The translations under genes were made by a program, and so were the position numbers. Positions 10,554 through 21,198 of a stretch of 64,000 nt of DNA are shown here, piece by piece. Numbering within the stretch: position 1 is the stretch's first letter; each line of letters opens with the position of its first letter. The stretch is from contig CAJJDP010000067.1 in NCBI GenBank assembly GCA_905182995.1, positions 344,182 through 408,181 of the forward strand, given 5' to 3'. This DNA is from Paramecium octaurelia (taxonomy: Eukaryota > Ciliophora > Oligohymenophorea > Peniculida > Parameciidae). Under the pieces are notes generated by a model that was not told the DNA's origin, did not search any database, and worked only from the letters and a program-made list of their open reading frames with translations.

Positions 10554-11684
10554 TACTTCCACTAAAACTTAATTCTTTGATTAAAGATATTTAATAATAA
10601 AAATCTCTTTATAAATTAGATTTCCAAGCACTAAAATGCAAAATCCAATTAATTCTATCAAATTAGCCAGATAAGAAGTGTTTTCCCATACCCGAGATGT
10701 AGTAGTGGTGACTACAAGTCCAATAGCCCAAATAAAAATTGTTCTCAGTGTGTCTACAACACTCCTAGTTAAGGATGAAGCGTGCTTAGTGACATTAACA
10801 CCAAATATGTTATACAATGTAATGCTAAATATACCCAAGATTACAGATAATGTTAACCATAGATCGCTTCCTAATTAATAAAAAAATAAATCAGAGCTTT
10901 CAAAATAGCCTTTATCGTTTCTATATACACATCCATCTCTAAAATTGCAAGGAATAAAATTTAAAATTGGTATTATTATACCCAAAGTTAATATACCCCA
11001 CATTCCTTCCATACCAACAACATAGAATACATGATAGTTGTATGACAAAAATAGCTTTTCTTCATAAATATACGAAGTAGCTTAAGTAAATAACGATAGA
11101 ATTATTAACAAAATAGATATTAATTTGATTTCCCAGCTGAAATCACTTTTTGATTATTCTCTATATATAAAATTGGATAATCCAACAATGAATATACCTA
11201 TAATAGCCCACAGAATTCCAATTGATTGCTGTAATGATAATTTTTTCTTAAGCACAAATTTAGAAAATGCTGCTGTTACAATCATAAGCTATTGTTTGTA
11301 ATATTATTACTCCTCCTCTCATCATTTGAAAAATAGATGATGGAATAAAATTCAAAGCCACATTCTACAAAGAAGCTGTAATAACATCAAACAAAGCTGG
11401 AATTGCCAATCTTCTAAACCCTCCAATCTATTTATTTGGATCAACTTCAACTTTCATATTAAATACGAAATAAAAAACTAAGCAAATTGCTTCACCTATA
11501 AACATGCATAACCCCTAAGATTATATTTGTAAATTACTTGCATATAAGGGTGCATAAATGATACCCCATCAATTACAGTAGTGTTTTAATACTTATAGAC
11601 TAAAGTGTTAAGTGTACCTATTATAACCATTCCAACCAATAATATATTGATAAAATGCTTGCTTTTCTCTGAATTTTTCACCAT
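10554..11684 (-). CDS. duplicate, 3'-truncated copy of the SLC35F6-like transporter gene
   Basis: Offset by 1362 bp from the copy at 9186-10322, with the same start, introns and protein. It loses only its last codons at the N. It should not be counted as a second gene unless long reads show a true tandem duplication. Confidence 0.8.
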
Positions 11685-11914
11685 TTCTAATTCGAATAAT
11701 TTATTAATTAAAAGTAAATATTACCAAGTTCTATATTCATTAAAATAAATTCTGTGAGTATAAAAATAGGTTGAGATACTTATTTATTTAAATTGAATAA
11801 TTTCTTGTCATAGGAAATTGTATGATCAATTTTTATATAGAGTTTTATTTATGCTTTAAACAAAAAATTTCGATGATAGTTGGTGGTATTTTTGGAATAC
11901 ATTCGTAACTCAAT
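10554..11914. repeat. second copy of the 1361-bp duplicated contig end
   Basis: This is the copy of 9192-10552. After 11914 the sequence continues into unique DNA, which shows where the locus really goes on the right. Confidence 0.85.
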
Positions 11915-12422
11915 TTTTTCTACTAAATAACTCTTTTCAATCTTTAATATTAATAAATTAATATATTCTACAATATTAAAATAAATTATGAGAGATTATA
12001 TCAATAATGAATTAAACTTATTTAATAAATCGATTAATTGAAAAATCAAAGGGAATTTTGAGAATGTTTAGTCTACAATATACAGAATGAGTCTAATTTT
12101 TTAGATATAATAATCTACGATGAATCATATTTGATCTTTTTTGTTAATTAAAAAATAAAAATATAATTTTGATAAAACTTCCTATTCTGAATTCTCGTTT
12201 TAAGTTCAGAAACTAACAATAAGATAATCATTTTTGTATAATCGAAGCGTAAACCTTTGTGCTAATTTGCAAAATTAAATCGACAAACTATTCTTAAAAT
12301 CTGTATGAAATATTCTATGCAGTTTTAAGATTTACTGATAAAGAGATACAAGGTAGATTTGCAAGTATCTTTAATTATTAATTAATCTTTTTGAACAAAA
12401 AATTCTAATCAGAAAAATAAAT
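11915..12422. other. intergenic
   Basis: AT-rich sequence between the divergent transporter and acid phosphatase genes. Short ATG-initiated frames close quickly at TGA. No RNA gene or repeat is seen. Confidence 0.45.
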
Positions 12423-13839
12423 ATGAAATAATTAGTCTTTTTATTAATAAGTTTCATTTTTGCCTAAGATGATTTAGTATATGTGCAAGCAGTTTGGAGG
12501 CATGGAGCCAGAAATTATTATCATTGTAATTGGAATTGCATCAAAGATTAGCCTAGAGGAGATGAAGCCATCTTAACCCCAACTGGCATGAGATAATAAT
12601 ATATATTAGGGAAGTGGATTCGATAGAGATACATTATTGAATATCAATTTTTATCAAGTAAGTTTAATGAAAATGAAATCTATATTGAAAGTTCCGATGA
12701 AAATAGGTAAGGGAAATGAATATTTTAGAACTTTGACAAGTGCATATTGCAATTTATAAGGTATGTATCCAGAGGGTCCTTCAATACCTCATTTTAAGAA
12801 AGAAAATGAATCATTGTTGTTACCACCAAATTAGGGTGCATAGATTCCTAGAGATATTGGTGATGATGCATTACCCCACAAGATTTAACTAATCCCGATT
12901 CATACACAATAAAAGGCACTTCACTATCCCATTGTTATACAATGCCCAAAAATGAATGCAGATAATAAAAATACTTAACTTTACAAAGAAGTTAATATTG
13001 CAACTGCACAACTATATCATGATTTTAATACAGAATTAAATTTACAGGGAGATGAAAAAGTTAATGATATCATAGAGTTATCGCATTGGAGAGATACCTT
13101 TATCTGTAATAGATACAATGGAGATCCATTACCTCCAAATCTAAAACCAAAGACTCTTTAATAACTAGATGATTTAGCCAACTTAGCATAATCTCTAGAA
13201 AAGTTCTAAACCCCAAAGTAGAAATAATATATGTTTATTAGTTAAGTAAAAATCTAATCAACTCCTTATTTTTAAAGGTTAATTGAAAATTTTGACTCTG
13301 CTTTAGCTGAGGGTTAAAATGTAAAATATTTTGGATCATCTGCCCATGATACTACACTTGGATGCTTATTATCGGCCCTAAATTTAACCAGTGCTCAATG
13401 TTAAGCCGATATTTATTTAAATCAGACTGTCAAATACAATAACTGTATGACTAAAGTATTTTTAGGACTATTTAAATAGTATATCGATTTTGCTGCAAAT
13501 TTGATATTTGAACTCTACAATAACATAAATACTGGGCCGTTTGTTAAAGTTCTTTATAACGGAGAGTATGTTCCAATATGTTCAGACTTTGCAAAGACTT
13601 GTGAATACACAAGGTTTCGTTCTATAATCTCTGCTCAATTAGTAAATTACTCTAAAGAATGCATAGAATCGAATTAGGAAATTAATTTTGTATCCATCAT
13701 TCATTTATTTCATTAGACATATTATCAAACTCCAAAATGGGCTTACCTTGGATTCGGTATAGTAATTTTACTACTTATTTTGGTCTTTAGAGCAATACTA
13801 AAATTAAGACAAACATTGGTTTAAAGAGAAAAGGAATGA
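12423..13839 (+). CDS. histidine acid phosphatase, signal peptide plus C-terminal membrane anchor
   Basis: ATG 12423 to TGA 13837-13839 with one intron 12707-12728 (22 nt), 464 residues. The N-terminus MKQLVFLLISFIFAQ is a signal peptide. The catalytic RHGxR motif is AVWRHGARNYY, and the second catalytic motif HD lies in SSAHDTTLGCLLSAL. Several Cys pairs suit a lumenal or extracellular fold. Near the C-terminus WAYLGFGIVILLLILVF is a transmembrane helix followed by a short basic tail, so the enzyme is probably a type I protein of lysosome or cell surface, as in lysosomal acid phosphatase. It would hydrolyse phosphomonoesters at acid pH. A 24-nt GT...TAG stretch near 13458 could be an extra intron, but it is in frame and carries no stop, so I leave it in. 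Confidence 0.9.
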
Positions 13840-13995
13840 ATATTATAATAATCAAATTAATATAAGATTATACAGATTTTCCATTAATGGTGATAAAGTT
13901 GAAACAAAATATATCGTAGATAATTAAATTTTATAATTTGAATGATTATCTATTAATATAATATAGGATTTCATTCTTTTTTTTAGAATACTGTC
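13840..13995. other. intergenic
   Basis: Short AT-rich convergent spacer with no recognisable feature. Confidence 0.4.
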
Positions 13996-14459
13996 TCAAA
14001 AATTCTTCTAGTCAATATTGTTTTTACTCTCTTCGATTCTATACATAATTTCCTTAAATCCAAGATAATCTCCTTTATAGTTTTTACTCACTTCACTTTG
14101 AAAATTAATCTAAAATAATTAACACAACAATTAATATCCTTTGTCATGAAATGAGCTCATCTAAAAGGAAAGAAATTTCTCCATCTAGAAAATTAGGAAT
14201 AATGTTGCGTAACATATTGCAATATTGTTAGAAATTTATAAAATAGAAAAAAAAATAAAAGGGAAATCTAAAAAAAACAAAATACTTTTAAAAAGTAAAT
14301 TATATGTCAATGATCAAAATACTAGAACAAAAATAGCATTATTTGCTTACGTAAGTCTACTCTTGAATCTAACAATATTTATATTTCTTTCATAAATTAA
14401 ATAAAATTAAAAGATTGTTTCTTTGTATTATTTTTATCAATTGTTTCAATATTGTTCAT
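13996..14459 (-). CDS. one or two small minus-strand ORFs of unknown function
   Basis: Two short frames look coding. One runs from ATG 14457-14459 to TGA 14307-14309 (50 residues, starting MNNIETIDKNNTKKQ). The other runs from ATG 14158-14160 to TGA 13996-13998 (54 residues, ending EESKNNIDQKNF, with YKGDYLGFKEIMYR inside). They may be exons of one gene, but I could not find an intron that joins them in frame. No domain is recognised. Confidence 0.35.
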
Positions 14460-14578
14460 TTTTGATAGATCTTCCGAATGAACAATGATATTTTCGTTAA
14501 AGTATTGTATATTTAAAATATACTAATAAGAATTTAATTTTTTAAACAGAGGCAATTTCTATTAGTATTTAAAATAGA
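14460..14578. other. upstream region of the MORN-like repeat gene
   Basis: AT-rich and without coding character. It contains the start-proximal sequence of the gene at 14579. Confidence 0.35.
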
Positions 14579-17201
14579 ATGTATTGCACCTATCATCCCT
14601 AAAATCAAATATAATAAATCTGTTTAGCACCTCATATTTGTTAAAGGAAACTTTGTGGAGACTGCCAATATGAACATAATGTGGATTAAAAATTAACAGT
14701 CCCAATCTCAAAATTTAGATAATTAGTGACTGAGAAATTCAAATAGTGTAATTTTGGTGGGAAACATGATTTAAAAGATATGAAAGATAGCTTAAAATAA
14801 AGACAATTCAAGTCTGAGATTGAATTTAAGAAAATATTGGAATAAATTAGATTATCTTATGAGATATTAGAAAAGTAAGAAGAATCGTACATGGATCTCA
14901 TAAATGAAAATGAGAACTTTGCAGAATCATCTACAACTAGTTTACAATTTCTAGTCTAAATATTAAATGGCAGCATTTTGGATGAATGGAAAGATAAAAA
15001 ACAAAGCTATTTATCTAAAATACAAGAAGCTTTGGATTAATTTGATGCCTAAATGTAGGCTTATTGTGAAAAACTTAAAGGAGAAATCAAAGTGATTTAG
15101 TAGATAGTTTAGTAACTATTTAATTATTTTATTATAGAATAGAAAAAGATGAGATATTTAAATGGAAAGAAGCTGTTTAAGAATGCAAATGTCGCCAATG
15201 GGATTATTATGGTCAGAAGTTTATTAACACAAAATTTCTAATTAAGTTTACTAAAGAAAAAGAAATCCAATATATCAGAGACGGTTCCATCATTAAAATG
15301 TAAATACTTTTGATAATAAATCTTAATAGCCAAAGAGTCAAAAATATTTCTATGTAACCTGAAGTCCTACAAAATTTAGAGTAAATTTAATACCTAAGGT
15401 GGTTTGGAAATTATGATTAAAATCATTAAAAAGTTGGTAAATGGATAGCTACTTGGAGAGGAGAAGGTTTAAAAGATGTTGGTGGATAGTACTCTAATGA
15501 TGGGAAAAAAAAAGGTTTATGGAAAGAACTATTAGCTGATTTTTGGAGGTATATTAAATTATAATAAATTAATAGCAAAACAAATGCATATGAATTTGGA
15601 GAATATATTGATGGTTAAAGAAGATAAACCTGGAAATATATTTACAAAGATCAAGAACTGTATAAAGAGATAAAATTATTATAGCTGCGGGGGAGAATAT
15701 AATGATCATGGATAGAAAAATGGAATTTGGAAAGAGTTTTGGGAAGGATTTTGGGAGAAATCGTTCGTGATAAATAAGGGAGAGTATAAAAATGGAAAGA
15801 AAATTGGTAAATGGGAAATATTATATAAGCCGGAAGATGATAATTAATATAAAAAAATGTAAGAGATATATATAAAGTTTTAATTAGTGGAGGTGGCTAA
15901 TATGATTTAGAAGGTTCTGAGATTAAGATTGGAGAGTGGAATGAACTCAGAGAGGGATTTTGGGATAAATCCTAAGTAACCTATTGTGGGGAATACGAGA
16001 ATGGTAAGAAAATTGGTAAATGGGAAACTTTTTACAAGTAGTAAAATATGTAAAAATCAATATTATATCTTTCGTTAGAGGTGGTGGTGAATATGATAAA
16101 GGAAATGAAATTTAGATTGGGTAGTGGATAGAATTAAGCGAAGGATTTTGGGATAAATCTTAGGTCACTTATTGTGGGAGTTACTAAAATGGTAAAAAGG
16201 TCGGTAGGTGGCTCACTAAGTATTAAAATAAAGAAATGTAAATAGTTTGATAATTATTTAGTGGTGGTGGATCATATCAAGAAGGAGGATCTGGAATTAA
16301 GGTTGGATAGTGGACTGAAATAAGACCAGGCTTTTGGGAAAGATCATAAGTAACTGATCATGGTGAATATAAAGTTGGCAATAAGATTGGTTAATGGGAT
16401 ACTCTTTATGAAAATAAAAAAATGTATTACATTACTTATATGTAGTGCTGGTGGAAAATATGATGAAAAAGAAAATGAATATAAGATTGGATAATGGGTT
16501 GATCTGAGTGATGGATTTTTTGAAGATTAATAAGTAACCTATAGTGGAGAATATAAAAACAATAAAAAGGTTGGTGCATGGTAGACTTTTTTTCAAAATA
16601 AGAAAATGTAAACAAACTTAAATGAATTTAGCGGTGGCGGATAATATGATCTACAAGGAGAGGGATTTAAAGTTGGACAATGGATTGATTTGAATGATGC
16701 ATTTTAGTATTACTCATAAGTAACATATAACGGGGAATATTAAAATGGAAAAAAAATTGGTAGATGGGATATCAATTATTAAGGAACAAAAATGTAAGCA
16801 TAAGAAAAAATATTTTAGTGGAGGAGGATCCTATGATGAAAAAGGGGATGGAACATAAATAGGGTAGTGGATTGAATTAGACGATGGGTTTTGGGAGAAA
16901 TCATAAATAACCTATGTGGGATAGTATAAAAATGGTAAAAAAATTAGTAAATGGGAAATTTTACATAAGGGATCTAAAATGTAAATATGATTTGAAAATA
17001 TTTTATTTTAGTGGTGGTGGATATTACGATGGAGATAATGGACTTAAGTTAGGCAAATGGATTGAGTTGAGGGATGGGTTTTATTATATGAGTTAAATCG
17101 CTTATATCGGTGAATATGAATCTGGCAAAAAATTTGGTACTTGGGTGGAAATGGATTTAACTAGGAATTAGAAATTAAACGAATGCAAATATTATCGTTG
17201 A
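14579..17201 (+). CDS. MORN-like repeat protein with N-terminal Cys/His cluster and coiled coil; one repeat per exon
   Basis: ATG 14579 to TGA 17199-17201. Ten introns (15112-15137, 15549-15575, 15660-15684, 15859-15887, 16050-16078, 16238-16261, 16424-16445, 16608-16631, 16794-16818, 16981-17011; 22-31 nt) leave exactly 786 codons plus stop. The N-terminus holds a Cys/His cluster resembling a B-box (MYCTYHP, CLAPHICQRKLCGDC, YEHN), followed by about 200 residues of coiled coil. From about residue 390 come MORN-like units. The last eight exons each encode one unit of mostly 54 residues (162 nt) with the pattern SGGGxYD...KxGxW, GFWxKSQVTYxG, EYKNGKKIGxW. YKNGKKxGxW is close to MORN_2/YwqK repeats. 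MORN proteins often act as membrane or cytoskeletal scaffolds. The function here is unknown, but the structure is intact. Confidence 0.88.
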
Positions 17202-17266
17202 AAAATAATTAGAGTTATAAAAAATATAGATAAACATAAAATAAAAATATTTCATTTAATAAAGTT

Positions 17267-18842
17267 ATGAGAAAGTAGGATGAATACAATCTTTCCATGG
17301 TTGAATAAATTCTATTGAAGCATATCTAAAATTGTTAGAATAAATAAAATTGATTATTTAGAATTACATTAGATTATTTTTCATTTTCCTCTATTCTTCT
17401 GAGAAAATAATTGAATTATGATTGTTTGATTTTGAATGACAATTCAAAAGATAAAAGTTAAACTATATGCTTTAATAAATCGATGATGAATTATAAAAAA
17501 AGCTATCTCCAAAAACATTTTGTTTTTTAATATGGAGAAAAAATAATTTCATAAATATTGATTAGAATAGGAATAAGAATCAATTTGAATAGACTGCGAT
17601 GCAAAATAGAGATTAAATATTAAAGTAGAAATACTATCTCTCAAATAATTTATTTAGAAAAAGAATAATATTACTCCTCCTTTTGTGAATAGAATAGTTT
17701 TACTTTTCTTTATGATTATGATAGATTTTCGTTTTTATCATTTTCTAAGCAAGTGTGTATATTAATTTAGTGGATAAAAATGAAACCATTAAATCTTTTT
17801 TAAGATAAATATGATTCTGTTTAAAGTCTGTCAAATGTTCTTGAGGATTTAATGTTATAACAGCAGAATTTAATCTGGAAAGTTCCCAGAATGTCATCTG
17901 TAGCCGGGAAAATACAGTAATTTTGATTTTCTCTTATGGATATTGTTAATTAATTTGGTCAAATTAGATAATTTATGCTATTGATCAAATGTACCTTTCT
18001 ACCTTAAATAAGTTAAATAGTTTAAAAATGTTTTCCTAGAAGTGTCTCTTGCGGATTATCAGACTTCTCTTCTAGATATCTCTCAAAATCTTTAATAAAG
18101 AAAAGAGTTTAGGATCTGATAATTGTTTGAAAGTGACTGCTACTTCATTTTTTGATAATTATTGATTTCTAATTATATTGAATAAATGATTAGATAGAAA
18201 ATAAACCTGGTTTTTGGTAAAAAATATTAGGTGATCAATTTAAGTTGTAAAAAGATTAAAATAAATAATCATAATCTACTTTTATGGTAATGGATTAAAA
18301 TGGCTGTTAATTATTTATCACTGTCTTATGTTAGTAAGGATTAGAGTATACGTTTTTCCTTTATAACTAGGGTAATGAAGTTGAATTGTTATTAATAGAA
18401 AATAAAGGAGATAAAATTATCTTGCATAACAAAAATTTCTCTTTGTAATGTAATTTAAAGTAAATAAGTAACAGTCAACGAAACTAGATTTTCGATTTAA
18501 GTAAATTAATTATTGGAAATGTGAAATTCATTTTTTGAAAGACATATTTAATATTTCAGAAGAAATAATAGAATTTAAATAATAGCAAAGAACCAAGCTA
18601 TTTTAATTTCTTCAAGATATCTTTTTCTAAAAAGCTATATTAGACAAAAAATAATTTAGAAGTGCTTAATTAAATATAAACAACAGGTTCATATAAATTC
18701 ATATCAAAGATGGATTTATAAAAATTATACCAAAACAGAAATAAGTTAACAGTTATAAAATCCAAACTTTGCTCTCATAGATTCAGTTAAGAGGTGATGG
18801 ATGCTATGGGAAACAAAGACCCATTTGATATATTTATGGATC
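17267..18842 (+). pseudogene. coding-like sequence with shifting frames, unknown protein
   Basis: Several plus-strand segments have clear coding character but do not join in one frame. They are ATG 17267 (MRKQDEYNLSMVEQI), 17690-17920 (LSNVLEDLMLQQQN), 18232-18540 (GDQFKLQKDQNKQSQS ... NQGNEVELLLIENKG) and 18590-18840 (KMDLQKLYQNRNK). The third segment is a single open frame of about 100 residues. Some frame changes may be missed micro-introns, others real decay. No domain is recognised. The best guess is a decayed or poorly assembled gene on the plus strand. Confidence 0.4.
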
Positions 18843-19375
18843 TCAATACCTTGATAGGAATTAAGCCTCCAACCCATAGAGATTTACAAATATCACTTCA
18901 GAGTCTCTCTGACTTGGTTCAGATGATGGAAGTCCTGTCTTGCCTATTTAAATTGAAGGGTTTGGTTGTAGGATGCAGCCCTAACAAAAGGATCCCCTCT
19001 AGGATAATGAGTGGAGCCTTCTGGAACTTTTTTATAGTGGACCTGATACAGGTGGGTTCTGGATGACCTGACGTTCTTTGTGTTACCTAAAACATTGGGT
19101 CTGTGTTGGAGAACAATTAATAGGGTCACCTTTGGACTTACCATTACCTTTCTTCATCCCCTAATTATTCCCAAGATTGCGTTGAGGCACTTGTGCGTTA
19201 CTGTACTTGGGTTTTATCTGCCAATTTTCTAACTTCGGCTTGGACTCTGGCCTATATCTAAAGGCATCACTTTATCTCTTTTTCTTATTTGTGTACTGAT
19301 TTATCCTATATATTTATGTGATTATCAAATTTAATAAAAATATTCTATTTGCTGTTAATTCTGAGATTAGAAACT
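18843..19375 (-). CDS. hydrophilic Gln/Asn/Lys-rich ORF, unknown function
   Basis: On the minus strand a frame stays open from about 19375 to TGA 18843-18845. Its base composition is noticeably less AT-rich than its surroundings. The product is very hydrophilic: RYRPESKPKLENWQIKP, NLGNNQGMKKGNGKSKGDP, QKSSRRLHSLS. An internal Met lies at GMKKGNG, but no clear start codon is seen, so an upstream exon is likely. The opposite strand reads as hydrophobic, as expected for the antisense of a hydrophilic protein. The low-complexity, RNA-binding-like composition is suggestive only. Confidence 0.45.
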
Positions 19376-20314
19376 AATTTTTCTTTTTGAATAATATAGA
19401 ATTGCATTTTTATAGTTTATTTCTAACTGACCTATTTGTGGTTTTTAAAAGAAACATATTCAATCCATTTCATAATTCGTCTTCCAAATCAAGGTTTTAA
19501 AAGCCAATATTTATTGATATCAAGTGATTTTGACAAATTTTTCACTTCTCAAATGTTCTAGATTACTACTTAAAATTAGCCATCTCGATTTTAATATTCC
19601 AAGCATATAAAATAGAGATAAATTTTAAACTTTCACTTATGAAAATATTATTTAATAAAGGCTAGTATTTTTTTTAATCAAATAGAATATTTAGAATTTT
19701 TTTTAATCTCAATCTATTTTACATAATAATTAACTGCCCATTTTTGATTTTCCTATTTTTATATCCCTATCTAAGCTACCTAAAGTAGATCAGGCTTTAA
19801 ACTGTTCTGTCTTGTAATTGCAAGCGCTAATTTTATATTTATTGATATAACATCATGCTTTAAATTTTCCATTTATTATTATTAATAACAAAATGAAAGA
19901 AATTGGCTTAATATTTTTTTGATTTTAGAAGAGATAATTGAGAAAAATAAATTCAGGCCTACCACTATTAACTTAGATCAATTTTACAAAACATACTTAC
20001 TGTATCTCTTACAGCAAACTCAGGTTGCTATTCTACCTTCATAGTAGAAATAATTTTCCAGAATTTCTTGGAATTTAGTAAAAGAACATTTAATTTCTTG
20101 AGAAAATATTATTCCCTATTCTAATTTTTTTGAAGATTGGAAGCATAAAATATGTGAAAGATGCATTTTATGTGATAATGCAAGTTAGCTTGATATTATA
20201 CTTATAATTAATATACATAAATATTTCAGATAAGCTTTTATAATAGGATTCATTAATACAGCAATGATTCATCTGGTTTGTCTCGAAACAATTACTAAAT
20301 TAAGCTAAGGATGA
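19376..20314. other. no gene recognised
   Basis: About 0.9 kb of AT-rich sequence. Short frames on both strands lack coding composition. No RNA gene, tandem repeat or transposon motif is seen. Confidence 0.4.
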
Positions 20315-21198
20315 AATTGATATGAAGTAGGTCAAACTTAATAAATAATATCATTCCAAGGAAAACCTCATTTTATGTTGAGTCATGAAAATGCTTCGTA
20401 ACTCTATCTTTCTAAATTGTTTAGAATTTACCTATCTTAAAGGGTAGAGCCTAACACAATTCATTCTATCTAAAATTTTCATCCAGTTAAGAAAAGGTAA
20501 ATATCTCTTTCTAATACCGATGTTGGTGTTCTTGATATTGATTCTTATCCTCCTCTTAAAAATTATTTAACTAAAGAGTTTATACTAATTTCAATCCCTT
20601 AGCTATGATAAAGAGAGGAGTATCTTAGATTAGTATCTTTAAATATTGTTAATTTAAGATATAAAATAATGAAATGGGTTTATTCTCAATAAGACAGCAT
20701 CGAATGGCTGAGAGGCAATAGAGGAAATCCAAACCGAAGAGATGTTCTGATAACTAGAGTAAGAATGATACCACTTAGTAAAACAATGGAGAATTTTAAG
20801 GTGGATTGGATTAATCTTTAGCGCTAATTCAAATAGTCTAAAGAGATTGATTTCCTGAATGAGTAAGGGATCATCATACTTCACCTGATGTCTCGAGCAA
20901 TCTTTAACTTGTAACAAATTATGTAATTTCACAAACTTCTTTTTAACCCTTAGACTAAATATAACATGATGAGGCATTTATAGCCAATATAAAAGGGGCA
21001 AGTAAAGTGAAAATAAAGCAATAGAGAGAGGAAAGAATAGCAGTCCTCAATTTCAAAAGGAAAGGTGAATTGAGTTCGATCAATCTACCTTTAGAGAATA
21101 GAAGAAGTGAAAGTGCTTAAAGAAAATAGCAGGCTACTAGTGGAAAATACTATGTCAGGAATAAGAATCGAGGTATTTTAGATATTTTACCATAATGA
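20315..21198 (+). pseudogene. decayed gene with an internal TGA and frameshifts, unknown protein
   Basis: A plus-strand frame from 20315 reads coherently (PHFMLSHENASQLYLSKLF, LDIDSYPPLKNYLTKEF) through an in-frame TGA at 20606-20608. It then continues as EEYLRLVSLNIVNLRYKIMK, QDSIEWLRGNRGNPNRRD and DWINLQRQFKQ. A second frame, open from about 20867 to TGA 21196-21198, contains DHHTSPDVSSNLQLVTNYV and ends RNKNRGILDILPQ. The two frames overlap, so at least one frameshift separates the C-terminus from the rest. No GT...AG micro-intron repairs it. I do not recognise the family. Confidence 0.5.

Noticed and set aside
10554-11914. True tandem duplication of the transporter gene
   Set aside because: Copies match wherever compared, are of equal length and are separated only by an N at a contig join; artefact is the simpler explanation.
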